Part shown: in pieces, positions 1 through 7,165 of the stretch
Position numbering within the stretch: the stretch's first letter is position 1
Layout of the letters: each line of letters opens with the position of its first letter
DNA from: Clostridia bacterium
Lineage (GTDB): Bacteria > Bacillota_A > Clostridia > UMGS1883 > HGM11501
Reading direction: 5' to 3'
Length of the DNA stretch: 16,796 nucleotides
Assembly (NCBI GenBank): GCA_017536285.1
Contig: JAFXHP010000102.1
Coordinates: 1 to 16,796 of the forward strand
Made by a program: the position numbers and the translations under genes
Notes under the pieces: model-generated
Databases searched by the model: none
What the model was told of the DNA's origin: nothing
The model's input: the letters and a program-made list of their open reading frames with translations, nothing else

Positions 1-2
1 CG

Positions 3-1214
3 CTTTCCGACGGCAAGGAAACGGTTTTGATTATCGCAGTTGACAACTGCGGGCTTAGAATGGAATTACTTGACGATTACAGGGTGGCAATTTCAGAAGA
101 AACAGGCGTTCCTTTTGAAAACATTATAATATGCTCAACCCATACTCACACAGGCCCATCTACCAAAGATGTTGATAAGTGTGAGAAAACAGAAAAGTAT
201 ATGGCTTTCCTTAAGGTAAGAATTAAAGAAGTGTCACTTCTTGCCGTTTCTGACCTTACCGATGCAAAAATGGGCTACGGGGTAGGCGAAGCTAAAAACA
301 TATCCTTCGGCAGACGCTACGTTATGAAGGACGGAAGCATAAAGACCAATCCCGGTGTAAATAATCCCGACATTGTACGTCCCCTTGGCGAGGTTGATGA
401 GCGTGTAAGCGTTTTGAGATTTGACCGAACAGACGGCAAAACCTTAATCTTTACAAACTTCACCACTCATCCCGATGTTGTTGGCGGAAGCAAAATATCT
501 TCTGACTGGCCCGGCCTTACAAGAAGATGCGTTGAAAAGGTTATTGATAACTCCTTATGCATTGTGGTAAATGGGGCAGAGGGCGATGTAAACCACGTTA
601 ATGTAAACCCAAAGGGCGGCGACTTTAACGGAATGTTTAATGACTTTGACGATGTTGCCCGCGGCTATAGCCACGCACAGCATATGGCAAATGTGGTAAC
701 CGGCGGTGTGCTTCAGTGCTTTGCCAAAGTAAACTATGTGGATGTGGAAAAAATCAGTGCAAAGGCAAAGGTTATGCTTGTTGCATCCAATATGCCAAAG
801 CCTTCTGATATGGCGGAGGCTCACAGAATAAACGAGCTTCATAAGGCAGGTAAGGATGATGAAATTCCCTATACCGGTATGATGCTTACAACCGTTGTTG
901 CCGAGGCGGCAAGAATGGTGGCATTAGAGCACGGCCCCGAAAGCTTCCCGATGAACATAAATGCGGTGTCCTTGGGAAAGGTTGCCTTTGTTACAATCCC
1001 TGGTGAAGGCTTTACGAATATCGGTCTTGCCCTTAAAGATACAGAAGGCTTTGGTATGGTTATTCCGATAGGTCTTGCCAACGGCTATGAAGGATATTTC
1101 CCGATGAAGGATTCCTATGAAGAGGGCGGCTATGAGGCAAGAAGCTCACGTTTCCGTGCAGGCGTTGCAGAGCATATAATCGATGAAGGAAAGGCTTTAA
1201 TAAAATCGCTTTAA
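3..1214 (+). CDS. Neutral/alkaline ceramidase-like metal hydrolase, 5'-truncated by window edge
   Basis: The reading frame is open from position 3, so the true start lies upstream. A TTG at 27 falls inside a conserved strand and is not the start. The protein resembles the N-terminal catalytic domain of the neutral/alkaline non-lysosomal ceramidase family, which are zinc amidases. Seen in order: a THTHTG motif whose histidines (141-143 and 147-149) match the first zinc ligands; TTHPD with a histidine at 468-470; SSDWPG; GAEGDVNH around 573-596; IPGEGF near 985-1010; and a C-terminal GGYEARSS segment. The protein ends right after the catalytic domain, so the C-terminal immunoglobulin-like domain of true ceramidases is absent. 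The usual GDVSPN hexapeptide, which carries the ceramidase nucleophilic serine, reads GDVNHV here, so genuine ceramidase activity is doubtful. Without a visible signal peptide the location is unknown. Family assignment is firm; the substrate is not. Confidence 0.85.
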   Translation, partial: LSDGKETVLIIAVDNCGLRMELLDDYRVAISEETGVPFENIIICSTHTHTGPSTKDVDKCEKTEKYMAFLKVRIKEVSLLAVSDLTDAKMGYGVGEAKNISFGRRYVMKDGSIKTNPGVNNPDIVRPLGEVDERVSVLRFDRTDGKTLIFTNFTTHPDVVGGSKISSDWPGLTRRCVEKVIDNSLCIVVNGAEGDVNHVNVNPKGGDFNGMFNDFDDVARGYSHAQHMANVVTGGVLQCFAKVNYVDVEKISAKAKVMLVASNMPKPSDMAEAHRINELHKAGKDDEIPYTGMMLTTVVAEAARMVALEHGPESFPMNINAVSLGKVAFVTIPGEGFTNIGLALKDTEGFGMVIPIGLANGYEGYFPMKDSYEEGGYEARSSRFRAGVAEHIIDEGKALIKSL

Positions 1215-1220
1215 GATTAA

Positions 1221-1254
1221 AATAACAGAAGCTGCTTGCTTCTGTTATTTTTTT
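1221..1254 (+). terminator. Rho-independent terminator after the ceramidase-like gene
   Basis: A perfect 12-bp inverted repeat (AATAACAGAAGC pairing with GCTTCTGTTATT) with a 5-nt loop is followed by a run of T. It begins seven bases after the stop codon and separates the ceramidase-like gene from the TRAP operon. Confidence 0.9.
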
Positions 1255-1348
1255 AACACATTAAAGTTTTTAATGGTCCTAAATGTACCTATAAATAAAA
1301 GTTATGATATTGATAATATTTAAAGATAGCAAAAAAGAGGTCTTAAAT

Positions 1349-1377
1349 TTGACAGAGGGGCATATTTATGATAAAAT
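1349..1377 (+). promoter_or_regulatory. Sigma-70/SigA-type promoter of the TAXI-TRAP operon
   Basis: TTGACA at 1349-1354 and TAAAAT at 1372-1377 are separated by exactly 17 bp. They lie about 30 bases upstream of the receptor's start codon, between the upstream terminator and the receptor gene. The perfect -35 suggests strong expression. No operator-like repeat was seen around it. Confidence 0.8.
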
Positions 1378-1408
1378 AGGAGCATCTAATTTGAAAGGAT
1401 GATAATAA

Positions 1409-2365
1409 ATGAAAAAGTTAATGGCAATCATTATGGCTGTTGCAATGGTTCTTGCTCTTGCAGCTTGCGGCACAAATGGAACAAAAATGACAATGGGTAC
1501 AGGCGGTACATCCGGTACATATTACGGTTACGGCGGCGTACTCGGTCAGTATATCACCAACAATGCAGGGATCGGCGTAACAGTTGTTTCCACAGACGGT
1601 TCCAAGGCTAACATTCAGGGTATCGCAGCAGGAAACTATCAGCTCGGTACAGTTCAGTCAGACGTTATGTCCTATGCATGGGAAGGAACACGTTCCTTTG
1701 AGACAGAAGGCAAGATTGATTCTTTCCGTACAGTTGCAGGTCTCTATGCAGAATCTGTTCAGCTTGTAACAATGGATCCCGAAATCAAGAGCGTAGCTGA
1801 TCTTGCAGGTAAGTCTGTTTCCATCGGTGCTCCCGGTTCCGGTGTATACTTCAATGCAATCGACGTACTTACAGCAGCAGGACTTACAGAAGCTGACATC
1901 AATGCTCAGTACCAGTCTTTCGCTGACAGTGCTGATGCATTAAAGGACGGTAAGATTGATGCGGCGTTCATCGTTGCAGGTGCACCCACTCCCGCAATCA
2001 CCGAGCTTTGCACAACAAATGATGCTTACCTTGTTCCCATCGACGGTGAAATTGCAGAAGCTCTCATGGCTTCCTGCCCCTTCTACACAACCTACACAAT
2101 CCCCGCAGGTACATACGAAGGTCAGGATGCTGACGTTACAACAGTAACAGTTAAGGCAACTCTTATAGTAAGTGCAAGTGCAACAGAAGAGGATGTATAT
2201 AACCTTACAGCTGCAATTTTCAATAATATTGAAGCAATCACCGCAGAAAATGCAAAGGGAGCAGAATTAAGCCTTGAAAATGCAACAAGCGGTATGACAG
2301 TTCCCTTCCACGCAGGTGCTGCAAAGTATTTTGCTGAAAACGGAATCGAAGTTGTTACAGAATAA
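1409..2365 (+). CDS. TAXI-family TRAP transporter solute-binding lipoprotein
   Basis: This is the extracytoplasmic solute receptor of a TRAP (tripartite ATP-independent periplasmic) transporter of the TAXI subfamily, which delivers ligand to an ion-gradient-driven permease. The N-terminus has KK, a hydrophobic stretch and the lipobox LAAC with Cys20, so it should be a lipoprotein anchored on the outer face of the membrane. The TAXI hallmark MGTGGTSGTYYGYGG follows at about residues 29-43, then TDGSKANIQGIAAG, LGTVQSDVMSYAW, a DGKIDAAFIVAG segment, and the C-terminal PFHAGAAKYFAENG. At 318 residues the length is typical. AAAGGATG stands ahead of the ATG. The permease gene follows after a hairpin. 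Codon use looks strongly biased (many ACA, GGT, GTT), as expected for an abundant binding protein. Glutamate or another carboxylate is a common TAXI ligand, but the ligand cannot be read from the sequence. Confidence 0.95.
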   Translation: MKKLMAIIMAVAMVLALAACGTNGTKMTMGTGGTSGTYYGYGGVLGQYITNNAGIGVTVVSTDGSKANIQGIAAGNYQLGTVQSDVMSYAWEGTRSFETEGKIDSFRTVAGLYAESVQLVTMDPEIKSVADLAGKSVSIGAPGSGVYFNAIDVLTAAGLTEADINAQYQSFADSADALKDGKIDAAFIVAGAPTPAITELCTTNDAYLVPIDGEIAEALMASCPFYTTYTIPAGTYEGQDADVTTVTVKATLIVSASATEEDVYNLTAAIFNNIEAITAENAKGAELSLENATSGMTVPFHAGAAKYFAENGIEVVTE

Positions 2366-2382
2366 ACCCTGAAAAAATATAT

Positions 2383-2414
2383 AAACGGCTGCGACGGGGA
2401 TGTCGCAGCCGTTT
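2383..2414 (+). promoter_or_regulatory. Intercistronic hairpin between TAXI receptor and permease
   Basis: A perfect 13-bp GC-rich inverted repeat (AAACGGCTGCGAC with GTCGCAGCCGTTT) and a 6-nt loop lie 17 bases after the receptor stop codon. Only TTT then G follows, not a real U-tract. It is therefore more likely a 3'-end mRNA stabiliser or partial attenuator than a full terminator. Such hairpins often keep a binding-protein mRNA more abundant than its membrane partner's; that role is inferred. Confidence 0.75.
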
Positions 2415-2462
2415 GTCAAGACGTAATTTATTTGCTCAAGATACATCCCGGGAGGTTTTAAA

Positions 2463-4406
2463 ATGTTTTTCAAAAAGAAAGCACCGACAGAGAATGGTCC
2501 TATGGACTTGGATGCGGTGATGAAAAAGTTTGACCGTGAGTCAAACGTAAGAATCTGGGAAGGCGTCCCTAAAATCTTTGTAAATGCAATTCTTGCAATT
2601 TTTTCGCTATTTTGCATATATGTAACCCTTTTTGCCACATGGCTTGAAGAGATTCGTCTTACATCCTTTGTGGCATTTATTCTGTTTCTGGGATATCTTG
2701 TATACCCTGCGAAAAAGGGTATACAGAAGGTAAACTATATACCGTGGTATGATATAGTGCTTATGATATCGGGAACAGCGGCATTTTTATATTTTACTGC
2801 AAACGCTTATACAATAATTCAGCAGGGAAGCAACTTCCAGTGGTATCAGATTTTAATAGGCCTGGTTGGAATCATTTCCCTTGGTGAAGTTTGCAGACGA
2901 AGCGTTGGTCTGCCTATAATCATAGTGGCAGGTTGCTTTATTGTATATGCACTTTTCTTTGGATTATCCAATCCTTCCTTTGCAGGAAAGCTTAATTATA
3001 CCGTGCACTACCTTTTCTACGGAAAAGAGGGTATTCTTTCAACTCCAATCAACGTATGCTCAAAGTTCATCGTTGTATTCATTATTTTCGGTGCCTTTCT
3101 GGAGCGTACCGGAATTGCGGATTTCTTTATTAAGATTTCAAATTCGGTAGTTGGTGGTTTCTCAGGTGGCCCTGCCAAGGTTGCGGTTGTGGCAAGTGCC
3201 ATGGAAGGTATGGTATCAGGTTCTTCTGTTGCCAATACCGTTGGTTCCGGTTCTGTTACAATTCCTCTTATGAAAAAAACCGGATATAAGCCTGAGTTTG
3301 CAGCGGCGGCGGAAGCTTCTGCTTCAACCGGTGGTCAGATAATGCCTCCCATCATGGGTGCGGCGGCATTCTTAATGGCGGACTACTTAGGCGTTTCCTA
3401 CAGTAACATAGTTGTAAGAGCAATACTTCCTGCAGTTTTATATTTTGCCGGAGTATTTATTTCGGTTCATTTAGAGGCTAAAAAGGAAGGACTCAAAGGC
3501 TTGAGCCGTGAGGAGTTGCCGAAATTCTTACCTCTTCTTAAGAAGACATATCTTCTTTTGCCTCTTATTGTACTGGTATATCTTGTTGGTACCAGCCAGC
3601 GATCCATCCAGTATGCGGCGGCAATTGCAATTGTTGTAGCAATAGTAGTAAGCTTATTCAATAAAGAAAACAGAATTACACCTAAGAGGCTTTTCGAGGC
3701 ATTGGCCGCCGGAGGCCAGGGAATGATTGCTGTTGCCGCGGCCTGTGGTGTTGCAGGCATCATTGCAGGTACCATCACAATGACAGGTCTTGCAAACATT
3801 ATGATTAACGGTATCGTTGCCCTTGCGGGAAATCAGGTAATTATTGCCCTCTTCTTAACTATGCTTTGCTGTATAGTGCTTGGTATGGGCGTTCCCACAA
3901 CTGCAAACTACTGTATTATGGCGGCAACCTGTGCACCCATCCTTGTTCGTATGGGCGTTCCCGATATAGCGGCACACTTCTTCGTGTTCTACTTTGGTAT
4001 CGTTGCTGACCTTACACCGCCCGTTGCTCTGGCGGCATATGCAGGAGCTGCAATAGCTCAGGCTAATCCTATGAAAACGGCATTTACGGCAACGAAGCTT
4101 GCAATCGGTGCATTTATTGTACCTTATGTATTTGCCTTAAATCCCGCAATGCTCTTTATTGATACCACAGCCTTTGAGGTAGTGCTTATCTGCATCACAT
4201 CCCTTGTCGGTATCTATGCGGTATCTTCGTCACTTGAAGGTTTTATGCTTACTAATATGCATTGGTATCAGAGGATATTAAACCTTGTCGGCGGACTTTT
4301 GCTTATCTATCCCGGTGCAGTGACAGACGGCATCGGTGTAGCTTTGGTAGGTTCTGTGGCGGCAATGCAGATGATGCAGAAAAAATCAAATAAGACATTA
4401 GTGTAA
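2463..4406 (+). CDS. TRAP transporter permease, fused 4TM/12TM (DctQ-DctM fusion)
   Basis: This 647-residue polytopic protein is the membrane part of the TAXI-TRAP system. It combines the small four-helix (DctQ-like) and large twelve-helix (DctM-like) subunits in one chain, as is usual for TAXI permeases. A soluble N-terminus of about 35 residues leads into the first helices at roughly 40-130. The DctM part starts near residue 190 and contains SAMEGMVSGSSVANTVGSGSV, TGGQIMPPIMGAAAF and, near residue 475, LGMGVPTTANYC with ADLTPPVALAAYAGAAIA after it; these are signature loops of the family. GGGAGG seven bases before the ATG is a strong ribosome binding site. It follows the receptor gene by 97 bases with no promoter seen, so the two are an operon. 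Transport is expected to use a sodium or proton gradient. Confidence in the family is very high; the substrate is unknown. Confidence 0.96.
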   Translation: MFFKKKAPTENGPMDLDAVMKKFDRESNVRIWEGVPKIFVNAILAIFSLFCIYVTLFATWLEEIRLTSFVAFILFLGYLVYPAKKGIQKVNYIPWYDIVLMISGTAAFLYFTANAYTIIQQGSNFQWYQILIGLVGIISLGEVCRRSVGLPIIIVAGCFIVYALFFGLSNPSFAGKLNYTVHYLFYGKEGILSTPINVCSKFIVVFIIFGAFLERTGIADFFIKISNSVVGGFSGGPAKVAVVASAMEGMVSGSSVANTVGSGSVTIPLMKKTGYKPEFAAAAEASASTGGQIMPPIMGAAAFLMADYLGVSYSNIVVRAILPAVLYFAGVFISVHLEAKKEGLKGLSREELPKFLPLLKKTYLLLPLIVLVYLVGTSQRSIQYAAAIAIVVAIVVSLFNKENRITPKRLFEALAAGGQGMIAVAAACGVAGIIAGTITMTGLANIMINGIVALAGNQVIIALFLTMLCCIVLGMGVPTTANYCIMAATCAPILVRMGVPDIAAHFFVFYFGIVADLTPPVALAAYAGAAIAQANPMKTAFTATKLAIGAFIVPYVFALNPAMLFIDTTAFEVVLICITSLVGIYAVSSSLEGFMLTNMHWYQRILNLVGGLLLIYPGAVTDGIGVALVGSVAAMQMMQKKSNKTLV

Positions 4407-4445
4407 ATAAAAAGACAATCTCTTTTAAGAGATTGTCTTTTTATT
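4406..4445. terminator. Bidirectional terminator between convergent permease and acyltransferase genes
   Basis: The arms pair from AATAAAAAGACAATCTC to GAGATTGTCTTTTTATT around a short TTTTAA loop. An A-rich left flank and T-rich right flank let the same hairpin end transcripts from either side. It overlaps the last base of the permease stop codon and the first bases of the minus-strand acyltransferase stop codon, so the spacing is very compact. Confidence 0.9.
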
Positions 4446-5505
4446 ATGCGGATTTCTTGTTGAGTTTTTTTCTTAAATAGCTTAATAGGATGCTTAGTGC
4501 TATTGTAACCGGATATACAATTATTGTTCTTATTGCAAAAGAGTAAAGCTGAGATATAATACCAAACTTTTCAAGAAAGAGATTTGTTAAATACAAAAAC
4601 AGCATGTGCCATAAATAGATGTCGTAGCTTGCAATATCTATTTTTCTGAGAAGCTTTACTCTATCCATAATACAAGGTGCAATTTTTACGGAAATGCAGT
4701 AGATAAGGAATATTGCACAATATACATAAAGCGTATGAAGATGGTTGGTAAAGGTGACCGGGGCAATATTGTTGTATGCCACATATGTATAACATAAAAA
4801 GATAGGTAGAGTAATAGCAAAACATGTAAATATGGTTTTGAAGTTGCTTTTAAGCATTGCTAAAAAGCTTTCATAATCTTTTCCGATGTAACATCCTATA
4901 ATGTAAAATGAAAGGTATGTTGTAAATAATCTGTCGTTAAAAATAAACGTATACTCAGGAAAGTGTATTTTAAGCATGGAGGGGAGAGCGATTTCAAAAA
5001 GCTGCGAAAGTAAAATGCAAAACGGTATTACGATAATGGGAGAACATTTGTTTACAATTTTTTTCCACAGCGGCATTAAAAGGTCGAACTGAACAAGTAT
5101 GGGTATGAAATACATATGACATACAAGATTTCCTGTGAAAAAATGCTTAAGGATAAAAGCTGCATCAAGAGGATAATCATATACGACCATATAAAATATG
5201 TAATATGCTATATAGCAAAAGATGTATGGGACAATAATGCTTTTAAATCTGAGTATCAGCCAGCTTGAATAGGAAAGAGAATCCTTTTTTGTTAAAAAAA
5301 GTTTTATTCCTGCAAGCATTACAAATCCCTGTACAACAAAACTACAGCTTCGCCATGGAAACATGGCTATATTATAGCTTAAGCTTCCGGGGGTAAGTGA
5401 TGAAACTGCATGAGAAATAATATGAATAAATATTACCATCAGGCAAAAAAGTACATTAAGCAAAGATATTTCGTGCCGTCTTGGCTTCTTTATGTTTTCC
5501 TGCAT
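4444..5505 (-). CDS. Membrane acyltransferase, acyltransferase-3 family
   Basis: This 353-residue protein is almost wholly hydrophobic, with about ten predicted helices and a basic cytoplasmic N-terminus (KKPRRHE). It fits the acyltransferase-3 family (OafA/WecH-like), which transfers acyl groups such as acetyl or succinyl onto extracytoplasmic sugars and lipids. The first helix, LLNVLFCLMVIFIHI, carries the family's conserved histidine (His28) after basic residues. A later FTGNLVCHMYFIPILVQFDLLMPLW segment (about residues 123-147) matches the family's 'W-Y/H-L-x-F/I' loop region. GAGGA lies nine bases before the ATG. It is a single-gene unit with its own promoter and runs divergently from the PIG-L/GtrA operon, which suggests a shared role in surface glycan modification. 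The acyl group and acceptor are unknown. Confidence 0.85.
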   Translation of the reverse strand: MQENIKKPRRHEISLLNVLFCLMVIFIHIISHAVSSLTPGSLSYNIAMFPWRSCSFVVQGFVMLAGIKLFLTKKDSLSYSSWLILRFKSIIVPYIFCYIAYYIFYMVVYDYPLDAAFILKHFFTGNLVCHMYFIPILVQFDLLMPLWKKIVNKCSPIIVIPFCILLSQLFEIALPSMLKIHFPEYTFIFNDRLFTTYLSFYIIGCYIGKDYESFLAMLKSNFKTIFTCFAITLPIFLCYTYVAYNNIAPVTFTNHLHTLYVYCAIFLIYCISVKIAPCIMDRVKLLRKIDIASYDIYLWHMLFLYLTNLFLEKFGIISQLYSFAIRTIIVYPVTIALSILLSYLRKKLNKKSA

Positions 5506-5535
5506 TTTTTCACATCCTCGTAATTTCTTTAGACT

Positions 5536-5564
5536 ATTTTATCATAAAAAAAGCAAGTTGTAAA
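5536..5564 (-). promoter_or_regulatory. Promoter of the acyltransferase gene
   Basis: Read on the minus strand, TTTACA (5559-5564) and TAAAAT (5536-5541) are separated by exactly 17 bp, about 30 bases before the start codon. It sits back to back with the promoter of the PIG-L operon, about 40 bases between the two -35 boxes. Confidence 0.7.
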
Positions 5565-5603
5565 TAACGGGGTTAACTTTTTGAAATTTTCTTTAGGTTT
5601 GAG

Positions 5604-5632
5604 TTGTTATCTTTTCAAGTATATGGTATAAT
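5604..5632 (+). promoter_or_regulatory. Promoter of the PIG-L/GtrA/glycerate kinase operon
   Basis: TTGTTA (5604-5609) and a consensus TATAAT (5627-5632) are 17 bp apart. A TG one base upstream of the -10 (extended -10) strengthens it. Transcription would start near 5639. Confidence 0.75.
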
Positions 5633-5653
5633 GTGCTTGTAATGTGATTATGG

Positions 5654-5659
5654 AAAGGA
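5654..5659 (+). promoter_or_regulatory. Ribosome binding site that fixes the PIG-L start
   Basis: AAAGGA stands eight bases before ATG 5668. The upstream in-frame GTG at 5644 lies only a few bases from the predicted transcription start and has no room for a ribosome binding site, so ATG 5668 is chosen. Confidence 0.75.
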
Positions 5660-5667
5660 AGATTCTG

Positions 5668-6375
5668 ATGAGGATACTGGCGGTTATGTGTCATCCCGAC
5701 GATATGGAGCTTTGCTGCGGAGGGACACTTATTAAATATAAAAAACAGGGAAATGAGGTTTTCGTGTGCCATGTTGCTAACGGAAATATGGGACATGTGG
5801 AAATTATGCCCGAGGAGCTTCGGGAGATAAGAGCAAAGGAAGCAAAAAAGTCCTGCGATATGGCAGGATTTCGCCTCATTTCGGCGGACATCGGTGACCT
5901 TACGGTAAACAGCGGAAGCGAAGAGCAGTTAAGTAAAATGATTGCAATTATCCGCTATGCAAAGCCTGACGTGATTATTACTCATTCGCCAAATGACTAT
6001 TGCTCCGACCACGTGGAAACATCCAAATTAGTGTTTAAGGCATCCTTTGATGCATCCTGTCCGCACTTTATGCCGCACCTTGGCGAAGCAACGGAAGTTA
6101 CGCCCATTTACTATTCTGATACAGACTCCGGTATGAACTTTATTCCAACGGAATATGTGGATATAACAGATGAAATGGAATTAAAGGAAAAGATGCTCTC
6201 GTGTCACGAAAGTCAGGCTACCTGGCTAAAAGACCACGACGGAATTGATGTGGTGGAAGAGCAAAGAAAGCTTGCCGCCTTAAGGGGAACTCAGTGCGGA
6301 GTTAAATATGCTGAGGGATTTACACCGCTGATCGCATCACAGAGAATGCGTCCTTACAGAGTGTTGCCGCAATAA
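5668..6375 (+). CDS. PIG-L/LmbE family N-deacetylase
   Basis: This 235-residue protein belongs to the PIG-L (LmbE-like) family, zinc enzymes that remove N-acetyl groups from amino sugars such as GlcNAc in glycolipids, small thiols or antibiotics. The zinc motif is CHPDD with His9 and Asp12 as ligands and the catalytic Asp11, followed by ELCCGGTLIKY; the third ligand region is THSPNDYCSDH with His115. There is no signal peptide, so it should be cytoplasmic. The C-terminal part contains HESQ, as in the family, where the helix packs over the active site. It is the first gene of a four-gene operon, and the GtrA-like gene begins 16 bases after its stop. With a GtrA protein and a divergent acyltransferase beside it, a lipid-linked or surface amino sugar is a reasonable but unproven substrate. 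Bacillithiol-type BshB activity is an alternative, but no bshA or bshC is present here. Confidence 0.9.
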   Translation: MRILAVMCHPDDMELCCGGTLIKYKKQGNEVFVCHVANGNMGHVEIMPEELREIRAKEAKKSCDMAGFRLISADIGDLTVNSGSEEQLSKMIAIIRYAKPDVIITHSPNDYCSDHVETSKLVFKASFDASCPHFMPHLGEATEVTPIYYSDTDSGMNFIPTEYVDITDEMELKEKMLSCHESQATWLKDHDGIDVVEEQRKLAALRGTQCGVKYAEGFTPLIASQRMRPYRVLPQ

Positions 6376-6391
6376 TTTGAGAGGTGAGAAA

Positions 6392-6802
6392 ATGGAAAAA
6401 TCAAATATTATGCAAATGATAAAGTTTACGCTGTTTTCAATTTCAGCAGGGGTTATCCAGGTGGCATCGTTTACCTTGATGAATGAACTACTTACCATTC
6501 CGTACTGGCCGGCGTATCTTGTATCACTGATACTTTCGATAGTATGGAATTTCACCTTCAACAGAAGATATACCTTTAAGTCTGCCGCAAATGTGCCCAT
6601 AGCTATGGCAAAGCTTTTTGGATTTTATGCGGTATTTACGCCCCTTTCCACCTATCTTGGGCATCTTGCGGATAATGCAGATATAAATGAGTATATAATA
6701 CTTATTGTTACTATGCTTTCCAATTTCGTACTGGAATTTTTATTCAGCAAATTCGTTATCTACAAAAACCAGGAAAACACACTAGCCAAAAAGGAGAAAT
6801 AA
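6392..6802 (+). CDS. GtrA-like four-helix membrane protein
   Basis: A 136-residue protein with four hydrophobic helices at about residues 8-30, 38-56, 70-90 and 100-124. The GtrA family signature is visible as IVWNFTFNRRYTF at about 50-62, and the end (FVIYK after a helix) repeats the family's F-x-F/V-Y/R pattern. GtrA-like proteins are thought to flip undecaprenyl-linked or other polyprenyl-linked sugars across the membrane, or to assist their glycosyltransferases. An AGAGGTGAG ribosome binding site before ATG 6392 decides this start over a TTG at 6377, which overlaps that site. It lies in the PIG-L operon, and the next gene starts one base after its stop codon. No glycosyltransferase partner (GtrB-like) is next to it, which is usual for stand-alone clostridial copies. 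Confidence 0.88.
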   Translation: MEKSNIMQMIKFTLFSISAGVIQVASFTLMNELLTIPYWPAYLVSLILSIVWNFTFNRRYTFKSAANVPIAMAKLFGFYAVFTPLSTYLGHLADNADINEYIILIVTMLSNFVLEFLFSKFVIYKNQENTLAKKEK

Positions 6803-6803
6803 T

Positions 6804-7136
6804 ATGAATATGCAGGAAAATATTTTTTATTCAAGAGAAGAAAAGGAAAATGGAGAAATTGTAATAGTATGGAAGCCATATTCGACATATGGCGTATTGG
6901 CTTATATTATTATTGCCGGTGTCTTTTACTTCATAAACAGATATTTTGACAGCTTTGCTCTATCTGCAGTTGGATTTATTCCTATAGTTGCACTTATCAT
7001 CAATGCTGTTTTATATATGGCGAAGACACAAGGTGTATCTGCTGAAATAAGAGCGGCACAGCAAGAGGGAAACTGCAGGATAGAAGGAAATAAGTATTCG
7101 TTTACCTCACCGCTTACAGTATATATTAAAAAATAA
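6804..7136 (+). CDS. Unrecognised small two-helix membrane protein
   Basis: This 110-residue protein is not recognised. A polar, acidic N-terminus of about 28 residues is followed by two hydrophobic helices (about 30-47 and 51-73) joined by a very short turn, then a soluble tail of about 37 residues ending in VYIKK. Both ends are therefore predicted to lie on the same side of the membrane, probably the cytoplasm. It has a good AAGGAG ribosome binding site seven bases before the ATG, begins one base after the GtrA-like stop, and is followed by glycerate kinase after a short gap, so it is a real gene within the operon. The tight coupling to GtrA suggests the two are made together. No catalytic motif is visible. 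Confidence 0.8.
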   Translation: MNMQENIFYSREEKENGEIVIVWKPYSTYGVLAYIIIAGVFYFINRYFDSFALSAVGFIPIVALIINAVLYMAKTQGVSAEIRAAQQEGNCRIEGNKYSFTSPLTVYIKK

Positions 7137-7165
7137 TTTGCAATTATAAAGGTGTGAGAAATAAT

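Noticed and set aside
1255..1348. A/T-rich stretch between the ceramidase-like terminator and the TRAP promoter
   Set aside because: I looked for a small RNA, riboswitch or short gene and saw no structured element or ribosome binding site with an open frame.
5644..5667. Upstream GTG start for the PIG-L gene
   Set aside because: It lies about five bases from the predicted transcription start with no ribosome binding site; ATG 5668 has AAAGGA at good spacing and gives the usual family N-terminus.
6377..6391. Upstream TTG start for the GtrA-like gene
   Set aside because: It would overlap the ribosome binding site for ATG 6392 and has none of its own.
7154..7165. Upstream GTG start for glycerate kinase
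   Set aside because: The GTG is part of the ribosome binding site for ATG 7166, and the family normally begins right at the MKVTIAIDSFKG strand.
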